From CALLVY01 sp937899855 (lineage in GTDB: Bacteria > Bacteroidota > Bacteroidia > Chitinophagales > Saprospiraceae), in contig JBCBQC010000031.1 of NCBI GenBank assembly GCA_039820405.1, forward strand, positions 1 through 64,000: DNA of 64,000 bases. Reading direction: 5' to 3'. Position numbers and translations under genes: made by a program. Shown piece by piece: positions 25,374 through 33,406 of the stretch. The notes beneath the pieces are model-generated. The model ran no database searches. It was not told where the DNA came from and was given only the letters and a program-made list of their open reading frames with translations. Every line of letters begins with the position of its first letter. Within the stretch, counting starts at the first letter, position 1.

Positions 25374-28300
25374 TTACTGGCGAACCAAACGCTGGGTCAG
25401 CTGCTGGCCACCGTAGTCGATTTGCAAGAAGTAGATGCCCGGCCCGATTCGGTCGAGACTCCGGTTGAGCCCTTCGGTCAAGACGTCCAGCTTACCGCGT
25501 TCCACCAACAATTCCCGTCCCCGCAAGTCGATCAAGCGCAGGGCAATGCTTTGCTCCGCACTGATATTTTGTACCGCAAGGTAAACCGCTCCGCTGCTTG
25601 GATTGGGATACACCTCCAGGGCGCGGTAGGGGCTTTCACCCGCCACGTAACGTACGTCGCTGAGGGTGTAACTCTGGTCCTCATCCACCTGGCGGAGCCG
25701 GTAGTAAGCAGCGTAGGCCTCCCGATCGCGGTGGCGATAGCTGACCGCCTGCGTCCCCCGGTTTTCACAATCCAAGATTTCGATGGCTCGGAAATTTTTA
25801 CCATCCCAGCTTTTCTCCACGGCGTAAAGCTGGCAATTTTCTTCGTAGCTGGTCGCCCATTCGATCAGCACCTCCGTATCGTCCATCCGCGTAGCTTCAA
25901 AACGCGTGAGGGTGACCGGCAACACCAAGCCCGTACTGCCCACCATCAACTGGCTAAAGCTGGTAAAGCCACTCAGGCCCTCGAAGCAGATGATGCCGTT
26001 GACGTAGTCGATGCTCGTGGCTTCGGTGGCCATGGTGGTCCAGGCACCGTCCGAGCCGGAAGCGCGTTTGTACAGCTTAAAGGTATTGGTGTGGTAGGCC
26101 AGGATGGGATCGCTGGGGTCGAGGGTCAATTTGAGGGCACTGACGTTGAGTCCCGTTTGGTTGCTTCCAAAATTGCGGACCACCCAGTGCTCGCTGCCTT
26201 CGTAGTTGTCGCCGGGGCTGTTGGCGGGAGAGTCCTCGATGCGGAAGATGACCAATTCGCCGTTGGGTAGGGTACTGCCGTCGGCAAAGTCGATTTGGAG
26301 ATTGTTGAGGTCTACTTCGACCCCACTGGTGCCCGTACTGCCCAGGGTGGTAGCGGCCATACTGCCCACTCCAATGTCTACCGTCGAGGTACCAAACTGG
26401 GCGCTGCCGTTCATCGTGAGGTGGTAGCCGTACATTTTGTCTCCCGCACTGGTCCCACTGCTTTCGTTAAATTGGTAATAAGCTTCCAAGCCCGTTTCCG
26501 TACCGGCCAGGGTCAGGTGCATGTAGTTACGAATGTCGTTTTGCGTTCGGACTACCGACCAGACGCGGACCTCGTCGATATTCCCGGACCAACCCCGATT
26601 GGAGTGATCCATGCCCACCCAGAGCTTTTGCCCCGTGGCCGTGTTAATCGAATTGCCGGTGTTGCTCGAACCGGAAAGGCTTTCCACCGCTCCATCGACG
26701 TAGAGCGTCACGTCATTGAGGGTACTGCTCCCGCTGTTGTTCAGGACCACGGCGATGTGGTGCCACTCTCCGTCGTCAATGCTGGTCGTTCCCCGCACGT
26801 AGGCACCGTTGATTTCCAAACGCAACTGGCCTCCGTCGAGTCGAATGATCCACTTCTGACTGGTAGAATTGATGCCATTGGCCACGATGGCGCCGTTGTC
26901 GGTGGTGCTCGTCTTGACCCAGGCCTCGTAAGTCCGGGATGCCGTACCGGTGATGCCTTCGTAATCATCCGCAATGGCGTAATTGCTGCTGTTGGAGGTG
27001 CCGATGGCCAGGTTGTTGCCGCGGTCCGCCTCAATGGTGGTAACGGCACCGCTCAAGTTGACCACGACGTCGGTAGCGGGGCTGCTACTGATGGTGAGGT
27101 TATCGTTGTAGCTGCCCGTGCTCAGTGCCGACTTTAGCCGGACGTAGATCGTCACGTCGCCCCCGCTGAGGTTACCCCCACTTTGGCTCAGGTTGAGGCT
27201 GGACGTGTAGTTGTTGCCGTCGGTCGAGATTTCAAAGTTGCTCCCGCCGAGGCTGAGGCTGGCGTCGTTGCTCAGGTCGGTACCCGATACGGTAAAGGTT
27301 TTGGCGACGGTCCGTACGCTTTCCAGCACGTGCAGGTCCTCGACGGCGGTCACGGAGGTGGCGATGGCGGCGTTATTGGCGAAGTATACCGAATAGTCCT
27401 CGGCCTGGCCGTAGACCGGGTCGTAGCAGGCGTCGTCCGAATCGGAAGAAAAGTCGCTGCGTACGCGCAGGCGCAGTGACGTGTTGTAGGTCATACTGGC
27501 GGGCGTAGTAAAAGTGCCGGTCCAGGAAGAGGTTTTGTTGGAAGGACTGAGGATCAACTCGGTGGCGTTGTCAAAGGTGCCATCGTTGTTGTAGTCGATC
27601 CAGGCGCGGACCCATTCGTCGTAGTTCCCCGCCGTATTGATTTCGTAGTTGTAGGTCGTATTGGCTGCCAATTCGACGTGGTTGCACCAGCGGTCCTGAT
27701 AGCCCCCCTCTTCGTAGGTATTCCCCGATTCCGTGGTCCAGGAGCCGATCGTAATTTTGGTAATGCCTATCCCGTAGTTGGCACTGGTGCCGGTGGCGCT
27801 GGTACTGGCCTCGCAGGCCGTAGTGGGTTCGCTTACCGTCACCTCCCGCAGGCCGGGAGAGGTCAATAAGCCCTGCCGTCCCGAAAGCAGGACGGCCTGC
27901 ATCCGTGCGGTCTGGTCGTCCGTAAAGCGATTTTTACAATCCTGACTGGAGTAGGCCATGTAGTTTTGTACGACTTGTCCAAAGGCGTTGCCCGTACAAG
28001 AGTTGGTGACTCCGGTCCAGCAGACGTTGGAATAGGTACGTTCGTGGGCGTCGGTATCGCAGCACAAATCCCCATCCGTTGTACAGTCCGTATCGGTCGG
28101 ACAACCCGAGTCGTCCCCCTGGAAGGTGTGGTAGAGGTTGAGGTAGTGGCCAAATTCGTGGATGACGGTTTCGTTTTGGTTGCGCTCCGATTTTAATTCG
28201 TAGCCCAACGTACCGGTAGGGTCGTAGCCCGTGGTGTTGTACATACAGACCACCCCATCGTACTGGTGCGAAGTATTGGAAAAGGTAGCGTAACCCTGGG

Positions 28301-28874
28301 TGCCGTTGTTGCCATTGTTGTCGTCAATTTCGGAAACCACCCAGAAATTGAGGTATTCCTCGGTATTCCAGCGGCTGAGGTTAAACAGGTTGACGCGATC
28401 GGTACTGGTGCTGATCCCGACGTTTTCGTAATCCTGTACGCCGGTGGCGTCGATCCGGTTGATTCCCGTACTGGTGGCGCAGCCATTGGGGTCGCGTTTG
28501 GCCAGGGCAAAGCGAATCCCCGTATCGCTACCCGATCCGTCGTAATTGGCAAAGGCCTCGTTGACCCGGTCGATCGACGATTGAACCTGGGCGTCGGAGA
28601 TGTTGTAGCCGGTTCCCACCGCTTGGCCGCTATGCAATACGTGGACCACCACGGGGATGGTATCGTTGCCACTTCGGCTGCGCCCCCGGTGGAGCCCGGC
28701 ATTGATGATTTGTTGGACCCGGCGCTCCGTTTTGAGCGAGCGCTGGCGGTAGCGCTCATCTTCGGCCATCTTGCGTTGGTGGATGATGTCCGCTCCGCAG
28801 GGTTCTTGCGCCCGCGCGGACAGACTGCCCAGCAAAAGTAACAGTAAGGTCAGTAGGTTTATCGGTTTTCTCAT
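25374..28874 (-). CDS. secreted M43 (pappalysin-like) metalloprotease with GEVED, LamG-like and T9SS sorting domains
   Basis: A 1166-residue secreted protease. The ATG at 28874 gives a clean signal peptide (MRKPINLLTLLLLLLG); an ATG 5 codons upstream is less likely. The zinc motif HEFGHYLNLYH (residues 239-249) fits the HExxHxxGxxH of M43 cytophagalysins, followed by a cysteine-rich insert with CDTD. A GEVED-type beta domain lies around 365-495, a LamG/concanavalin-like domain around 640-790, and a T9SS type A sorting domain at the C-terminus (YPNPSSGAVYL, ending TQRLVRQ). It is likely exported by T9SS to degrade extracellular protein. Confidence 0.9.
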   Translation of the reverse strand: MRKPINLLTLLLLLLGSLSARAQEPCGADIIHQRKMAEDERYRQRSLKTERRVQQIINAGLHRGRSRSGNDTIPVVVHVLHSGQAVGTGYNISDAQVQSSIDRVNEAFANYDGSGSDTGIRFALAKRDPNGCATSTGINRIDATGVQDYENVGISTSTDRVNLFNLSRWNTEEYLNFWVVSEIDDNNGNNGTQGYATFSNTSHQYDGVVCMYNTTGYDPTGTLGYELKSERNQNETVIHEFGHYLNLYHTFQGDDSGCPTDTDCTTDGDLCCDTDAHERTYSNVCWTGVTNSCTGNAFGQVVQNYMAYSSQDCKNRFTDDQTARMQAVLLSGRQGLLTSPGLREVTVSEPTTACEASTSATGTSANYGIGITKITIGSWTTESGNTYEEGGYQDRWCNHVELAANTTYNYEINTAGNYDEWVRAWIDYNNDGTFDNATELILSPSNKTSSWTGTFTTPASMTYNTSLRLRVRSDFSSDSDDACYDPVYGQAEDYSVYFANNAAIATSVTAVEDLHVLESVRTVAKTFTVSGTDLSNDASLSLGGSNFEISTDGNNYTSSLNLSQSGGNLSGGDVTIYVRLKSALSTGSYNDNLTISSSPATDVVVNLSGAVTTIEADRGNNLAIGTSNSSNYAIADDYEGITGTASRTYEAWVKTSTTDNGAIVANGINSTSQKWIIRLDGGQLRLEINGAYVRGTTSIDDGEWHHIAVVLNNSGSSTLNDVTLYVDGAVESLSGSSNTGNSINTATGQKLWVGMDHSNRGWSGNIDEVRVWSVVRTQNDIRNYMHLTLAGTETGLEAYYQFNESSGTSAGDKMYGYHLTMNGSAQFGTSTVDIGVGSMAATTLGSTGTSGVEVDLNNLQIDFADGSTLPNGELVIFRIEDSPANSPGDNYEGSEHWVVRNFGSNQTGLNVSALKLTLDPSDPILAYHTNTFKLYKRASGSDGAWTTMATEATSIDYVNGIICFEGLSGFTSFSQLMVGSTGLVLPVTLTRFEATRMDDTEVLIEWATSYEENCQLYAVEKSWDGKNFRAIEILDCENRGTQAVSYRHRDREAYAAYYRLRQVDEDQSYTLSDVRYVAGESPYRALEVYPNPSSGAVYLAVQNISAEQSIALRLIDLRGRELLVERGKLDVLTEGLNRSLDRIGPGIYFLQIDYGGQQLTQRLVRQ

Positions 28875-29039
28875 AACACTGTGATGCATTAGGTGATTTG
28901 GAAAGTACTCATTACCAAATCTGCTTCAACAATGGTGCTAGGTGGCTCCGAAGGAATGGACATTTCCTCCGAATTTTGGGTAGCCATTATGGAGAAATTT
29001 AATGTCTCTTTTCTCAGAGACTCATGGTAGGTTTTGTGG

Positions 29040-30806
29040 CTATGAGCCGTTTTTAGGGCCCTGTGGCGGCGGGGTGGTAGCCAGGTCAACCCATTCGGCC
29101 CACCTGAGGCCTCCGTCCAGTTGGTGGGTACTAAATTCCAGAAAAACCAACCGTTGTGGCCGCTGTTGTCCCCCTTTTTCTGGTTCGAGGGCGTGTAAGA
29201 TCATGGGGTGGAACACGTGGATTCCGCCCTCGGGGACGGTACAAACCTGGGGAATGGAGTTTTGACTGATGGTAGCGATGCCCTCGGCTTGGTGGCGTAG
29301 GCGGTGGGAACCCGGGAGGACTTGGAGGGCGCCGTGGCCCGTATCGCTGGGGTCGAGGTGGATGCGGAGGCAAAAACGGCCAAAGGCGATGGGATCGGGC
29401 GGGCAAACTTCAAAGCCATCCGCCGTCTCGAACCAGTCGCGGTAGCCCCGAACGGCCTTTTGCTGTGCCACCTTGATGCGTTGGTGTTGCCGCCACTGAG
29501 TGTCCCCCGCGATGCGTTTCCCTCGCTCGTAATAAATGGCCCGGACGCAGTGGGCCCCCGGCGCAATCGTTTCGACGATTTTTTGCAGGTTGGGAGTCCA
29601 AAGTAGGGTCGGGAGCTGTGGAAGTTGCTCGAACAGTGCGGGGAGCGTTGTGGCCTCGATGGACCGTTCGTCCCGGTAAGTCTCGATCAATTTCCGAATT
29701 TTTTGTACCTCCCGCCGGGAGTAGACTTTCCGCAGGACGTAGCTGCCCCGAAATTCCAAACTTTTATGCAGGCGGCGGAGGCTTTTTTCGTTGAGCTCGT
29801 TATCATAATGCTCGGCGGCGTCCCTCAACCTTTGCTGGATGGATCGACGCAAGCGCTCCGGGGCGAGCACGGTGACCCCTTCCCCAAAGGATAGGATCTC
29901 CTTTTCCAATTCAAAATTGTGACGTACCCGTAGGGCGAGGAGGATGCCGTAATAATCGCGGCCCACCTCTTCCTGGCTCCAGTGGAGGGGTTTGGTGAGC
30001 AAGTAAGGGGCCTGCCGGTGTTGCACGCGGAGCAGCACCTCCTGGATTTTGAGTCCGCCGTTGACGGTGACGCCGATGTTGTGTTTAAAATGCTCGGCGG
30101 GGGAGAAGTGGGGACTGGACTCGAAGGGGGCGGTACTGGGCTGGAGGTCCTGCATCCGGTCGAGGGCCAGGTTGATGACCGCCGCGCGGTCGGGGCGCTT
30201 GCCGATCAGGAACCAGCGGTTTTTGTATTCCTTGAGTAGGTAGGGGGAAAAGTCGAAGTGCTGGGCCTGGCGGGCTTTAAAGGATTGGTATTGGATGTGG
30301 AGGACCCGCTTATTGAGGATGGCCTGGTAGAGGGCGTCGAGGTATTCGAGCCCACGGAGGTTGTCGTTTTTTTCAAAGTCGATGACCGGTCCCTGTTGCT
30401 CCTTCTGGGAATGGACGTGGTCTTCGAGCTTTTGCACCATGCCCCCCAATTCCCGAAAGTGCGAAAAGCCCCGGAACTGTTTGAGGAATTCGACCACCTC
30501 GGTCAGCTTGTGGAGGTCCTGATCGGTGAGGGGAATATTGGTGATGCTGTAATCGGGATCGGCGTAGGTGTAGTACTTGCGGTCCCGGACCACGATGGGG
30601 GCACGGTAGCCCAGTTTGTCGCTGCGCATCATTTGGATATCGCTCTGTACCGTTCGCCGGCTCACCCCCTTTTCGATACCTTCGTATTCGTACAAAGCCT
30701 CGGAGCAGGCCTCGATCAAGTCTTCCAAGGTCCAGTTGCGGTAGCGGTTTTGCAAACACTGGTCGATGGTTTTGTAGCGGATGAGGGCATTGCGATTGAC
30801 CGGCAT
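29040..30806 (-). CDS. WYL-domain regulator fused to a phytanoyl-CoA-dioxygenase-like domain
   Basis: A 588-residue fusion. Residues 1-70 are a winged HTH (SRRTVQSDIQMMR) and ~155-325 a WYL ligand domain (NRWFLIG at 196-202). From ~350 on the sequence follows bacterial phytanoyl-CoA dioxygenases: SYVLRKVYSRREV, RIHLDPSDTGHG, VLPGSH, the distal His538 in ILHAL, and Arg552. The segment where the family has WHQD, carrying the metal HxD, reads WRQH here (438-441), so iron binding may be lost. Start: ATG 30806 is chosen over an in-frame ATG at 30890 because an operator and a promoter lie between them. It is divergent from the Ro-like gene and probably controls it. Confidence 0.82.
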   Translation of the reverse strand: MPVNRNALIRYKTIDQCLQNRYRNWTLEDLIEACSEALYEYEGIEKGVSRRTVQSDIQMMRSDKLGYRAPIVVRDRKYYTYADPDYSITNIPLTDQDLHKLTEVVEFLKQFRGFSHFRELGGMVQKLEDHVHSQKEQQGPVIDFEKNDNLRGLEYLDALYQAILNKRVLHIQYQSFKARQAQHFDFSPYLLKEYKNRWFLIGKRPDRAAVINLALDRMQDLQPSTAPFESSPHFSPAEHFKHNIGVTVNGGLKIQEVLLRVQHRQAPYLLTKPLHWSQEEVGRDYYGILLALRVRHNFELEKEILSFGEGVTVLAPERLRRSIQQRLRDAAEHYDNELNEKSLRRLHKSLEFRGSYVLRKVYSRREVQKIRKLIETYRDERSIEATTLPALFEQLPQLPTLLWTPNLQKIVETIAPGAHCVRAIYYERGKRIAGDTQWRQHQRIKVAQQKAVRGYRDWFETADGFEVCPPDPIAFGRFCLRIHLDPSDTGHGALQVLPGSHRLRHQAEGIATISQNSIPQVCTVPEGGIHVFHPMILHALEPEKGGQQRPQRLVFLEFSTHQLDGGLRWAEWVDLATTPPPQGPKNGS

Positions 30807-30820
30807 AGAAATTTTTTTAC

Positions 30821-30852
30821 CAAAATTATCAATTATTTTTTTACTGCGCAAA
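30821..30852 (-). promoter_or_regulatory. Bacteroidota-type promoter of the WYL gene
   Basis: On the minus strand, TAATTTTG (30821-30828) fits the -7 consensus TAnnTTTG and TTTG (30849-30852) fits the -33 element, with 20 bp between. It ends 14 bp before the ATG at 30806 and overlaps the operator. Confidence 0.5.
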
Positions 30853-30866
30853 AACACTGCGCAGTA
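30842..30866. promoter_or_regulatory. inverted and direct repeat operator between WYL gene and RNA-repair locus
   Basis: TACTGCGCA (30842-30850) and TGCGCAGTA (30858-30866) form a 9-bp inverted repeat with a 7-nt spacer. ACTGCGCA also occurs twice in direct orientation, 13 bp apart. It is the best candidate for the WYL protein's binding site, controlling both its own gene and the divergent Ro-like gene. Confidence 0.6.
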
Positions 30867-31000
30867 GCCCTCCATCTTTGTATTGTCCATTGCGACGAGC
30901 CATTATATCGGTCAAAACCAAGCGCTCCAACCGATGCCCGACCGACGGCTAATTCCGGCATCGGAGCGTTTCATTAGCAGTCCACTAAAAATCATTCACC

Positions 31001-32575
31001 ATGCCCAATAAGTTTTTAAATCAGCTCTACCGCCGCTACGCCCGCACCGAAAACGGGGCCCTGTCGAACGCCACTACGGGCTTGGTGACGCTGGATTACT
31101 TCGCCAACTGCGGTACGTACCGCAACCGGGAGCTGGCGACGGTCTTTGCGGACCTACAAGCAATGTGGCGGGAATCGCCCCAGCAAACCCTGCGGATCAT
31201 CTTTTACAATCGCTTGATCACGCGGCAGATAAAAGGCGGCCAGTCGACCGAAAAGGTCCAGCACGGTCAGGGCAATCGTTCGGAGTTTCGCCGGTCCCTC
31301 ATCTGGCTGGCGCGCCAACAGCCCACGGTGCTGTACCGCAACCTACACCTCGTGCCCGCGGTGGGCAGTTGGAAGGATCTGTGGCATACCGACTTGCTGG
31401 GTGAACTGGACCAAGCTCGGGTATTCGAGCTCATTGCGGCGGGCCTAGCCGACGATCAACAACGCGCGCTGCTGGCCAAGTACCTGCCGCGGATTCGCTC
31501 CCGGGCCAATACCCACACCGATCGTCACCAGGCCTTGAATACCTTTGCGCACGCGCTCCTGCGTTACCTCCAGTGGACGCCCCGTGAGTACCGCCAGTTT
31601 AAGGCGAGCGGTACGGCGCACCACTTCCAGCGGCAGATGGGGGCGGGCAACTGGGCCGCCATCGATTTCCAGCGCATTCCGGGCAAGGCCTTATCGCAGC
31701 TGGTCAACAATACCGGACGGGATGGTAAAAGTACCTTCCAGCGCCACGGGGTGGAAGACCGGTACACGGCCTGGATCGAGCAGCAACCCGTGGCTAAGTT
31801 TACGGGCTACGTCTACGAATTGATCCAGCAGGCGCGGAAGGCAAAGAGCAGCGCTCAGATCATGACCTTGAATAAGCAATTTGCGGGTTTGATCGAGCTG
31901 GCGAAAAAGGATGGTGGTGGTATTCGTGGCAACGTCTGGTGTGCCCTGGATACCTCGAGCTCCATGCAGGCTCGGGTGGCGAACACCAGTGCCTACGACA
32001 TCTGCATCAGTTTGGGGATTTATTTTGCTACCCTCAACGAAGGGGTTTTTCGCGACCACGTCATCATGTTTGACTCGGTTTCTCAAGCCCTCCAGTTGTA
32101 CGGCGATTTTTACACCAAGTACCGGTGCATCACCTCGGCCAAAACGGCTTGGGGAAGTACCAACTTTCAATCGGTGATCGACGAGATCGTTCGGATTCGT
32201 CGGAACCATCCCGATCTCCCCGTGGAAGATTTTCCCCGTACCCTGATCGTGGTATCCGACATGCAGTTTAACCCTACCCAGGGCCTCGGGCAAACCAACT
32301 ACGAGGCCGCGATGCACAAGCTCGCGGCGGTGGGCCTGCCCAAGCTGCGTATCGTCTGGTGGTGGGTGACGGGGCGGGGTCAGGATTTTCCAGCTACCCT
32401 CGACGATGAAGGCGTAATTATGATCGGTGGATTCGACGGCAGCATTTTATCCCTACTCCTGGGAACTTCTACGGAAGCTTCCCACGTTGAAGGCGGTGTA
32501 TCGGTCGATGCGGGTCCCGAAGCAGCCATGCGCAAAGCGCTGGATCAAGAGATTTTGAACCGACTGCAATGCTAA
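31001..32575 (+). CDS. Ro60/TROVE-like (or DUF2828-like) RNA-binding protein with vWA domain
   Basis: A 524-residue two-domain protein. Residues ~1-300 are helical repeats of the TROVE/DUF2828 kind (IIFYNRLITRQIKGGQ, LHLVPAVGSWKDLW), the ring that in Ro60 threads misfolded RNA ends. Residues ~310-500 form a vWA domain with an intact MIDAS DxSxS (D317, S319, S321). I cannot separate true TROVE from the related DUF2828 family by eye. The neighbours support a Ro role: Y-RNA-like hairpins lie immediately downstream, then slipin and RtcB. It should act in the cytoplasm in RNA quality control or repair. Confidence 0.8.
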   Translation: MPNKFLNQLYRRYARTENGALSNATTGLVTLDYFANCGTYRNRELATVFADLQAMWRESPQQTLRIIFYNRLITRQIKGGQSTEKVQHGQGNRSEFRRSLIWLARQQPTVLYRNLHLVPAVGSWKDLWHTDLLGELDQARVFELIAAGLADDQQRALLAKYLPRIRSRANTHTDRHQALNTFAHALLRYLQWTPREYRQFKASGTAHHFQRQMGAGNWAAIDFQRIPGKALSQLVNNTGRDGKSTFQRHGVEDRYTAWIEQQPVAKFTGYVYELIQQARKAKSSAQIMTLNKQFAGLIELAKKDGGGIRGNVWCALDTSSSMQARVANTSAYDICISLGIYFATLNEGVFRDHVIMFDSVSQALQLYGDFYTKYRCITSAKTAWGSTNFQSVIDEIVRIRRNHPDLPVEDFPRTLIVVSDMQFNPTQGLGQTNYEAAMHKLAAVGLPKLRIVWWWVTGRGQDFPATLDDEGVIMIGGFDGSILSLLLGTSTEASHVEGGVSVDAGPEAAMRKALDQEILNRLQC

Positions 32576-32604
32576 GGAACGATCAAGAAATATAAAGTGT
32601 ACGG

Positions 32605-32665
32605 GTGCCGAAAGATTACCACAGCATACTCTTTCACTTAAACGAACAAGCGTGATCTGTGGCAC
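32605..32665 (+). ncRNA. Y-RNA-like small RNA 1
   Basis: A 61-nt hairpin just after the Ro-like gene. The outer stem GTGCC (32605-32609) pairs with GGCAC (32661-32665). Then come an internal bulge (GAAA opposite TGT) and an inner helix GATTAC/GTGATC. The bulged helix with CCGAAAG on the 5' strand resembles the Ro-binding stem of vertebrate and bacterial Y RNAs. The second copy at 32753 keeps the same fold with compensatory changes, which supports selection on RNA structure. Confidence 0.72.
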
Positions 32666-32752
32666 TTCTGTAACGAAAACCCAAACTAGAAAAATCAGAA
32701 AAATCAGCAAAAGCGAAAATACCCTCATTGTTCTAAAAAGAAAAGTACACTT

Positions 32753-32819
32753 AGGCCGAAAGATTACTACCGCAATTACACGCTTCACTTCAACTGAAAA
32801 ATGATGTAATCTGTGGCCT
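32753..32819 (+). ncRNA. Y-RNA-like small RNA 2
   Basis: A 67-nt hairpin homologous to RNA 1. The outer stem AGGCC (32753-32757) pairs with GGCCT (32815-32819). The same GAAA/TGT bulge follows, then the inner helix GATTAC/GTAATC, fully Watson-Crick here where copy 1 has a T-G pair. A short T run follows the 3' end. The loop sequence (about 35 nt) is only partly shared between copies, with a TTCACTT motif in both, as expected for RNAs with a common Ro-binding stem and different effector loops. Confidence 0.72.
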
Positions 32820-33040
32820 TTTCTCCCTCTAGCTCAAAGGGAAGCGCTGTGGTAAAAGATGATCAACCACGGAACGCAAGAAAAAAGGGACCGCCTCGCC
32901 GGTCCATCAAGAACTTCCTACGGGAAGCCTCGGGGAAAACGATACCACGATGACCTGGGGAAGGTTTCCAATGGCCTTCCCGGTGTAGCCTCGCTGAGGT
33001 ACTACGTGCCGCATGGGTACCGTTGTTTTCCACCACTTAC

Positions 33041-33104
33041 CTGAAGTATGAAGGTTCGAATCCTTCTTCCGGTTGCCGGAATAGCTAAATTGGTATAGCG
33101 TCAG
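33041..33104 (+). ncRNA. circularly permuted tRNA-like module of a third Y-type RNA
   Basis: The order of tRNA parts is reversed. An anticodon-stem 3' strand CTGA (33041-33044) comes first, then a 5-nt variable loop, a T arm GAAGG-TTCGAAT-CCTTC and a 7-bp acceptor-like stem (TTCCGGT with GCCGGAA, one G-T pair) closed directly by a single T. Then come TA, a D arm GCTA-AATTGGTA-TAGC, and TCAG (33101-33104) pairing with CTGA. Salmonella YrlA-type Y RNAs have just this closed-acceptor tRNA mimic. The full RNA is probably longer: structured sequence runs from about 32842, including GGAAAAC (32934-32940) pairing with GTTTTCC (33024-33030), to about 33150. Exact ends are unknown. Confidence 0.75.
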
Positions 33105-33265
33105 ACTTGAACATTTGGTTTGTTCACCCATCAAGAAGTCGTCAACTTCTGAAAAAATTGACCCCATAAAAGTGGCCCCACCGCCCGTTGCTCCGGTTCC
33201 GACCGCAGCCACAATCCGCAAGGGACCTCGCAGTAGCGTGGATACCGTTGACCAACAGCCGCTAC

Positions 33266-33300
33266 TTTGTGATCGATAGCTTTTTGGTCACAAACTATCG
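33266..33300 (+). other. candidate H-type pseudoknot upstream of slipin
   Basis: TTTGTGA (33266-33272) pairs with TCACAAA (33288-33294), and within its loop CGATAG (33274-33279) pairs with CTATCG (33295-33300). The two stems abut, as in an H-type pseudoknot. It lies 107 bp before the slipin ATG, in the slipin leader or at the 3' end of the tRNA-like RNA. Confidence 0.45.
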
Positions 33301-33406
33301 TCCTGGCGTTCGACTCAAACGCAACTCCGTCCGGCGTGGATGGCGGTGGGATCCACTTTTATTCACCAACGTAGTCATTAATTTTTGTACTTTAAATTCA
33401 TCGATC

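Noticed and set aside
30807..30890. WYL protein with 28 extra N-terminal residues
   Set aside because: That stretch contains the promoter and the repeat operator.
33034..33115. Two adjacent truncated tRNA genes
   Set aside because: All arms complete one another in permuted order with a closed acceptor, and the position beside Ro-like and RtcB genes fits a YrlA-like RNA better.
32842..33240. A permuted group I or group II intron carrying tRNA halves
   Set aside because: No group I P7/P3 core and no group II domain V or GTGYG start could be found around the tRNA-like module.
33188..33406. Slipin with a 73-residue N-terminal extension
   Set aside because: The extension would be translated from structured noncoding sequence, and the ATG at 33407 begins the conserved domain.
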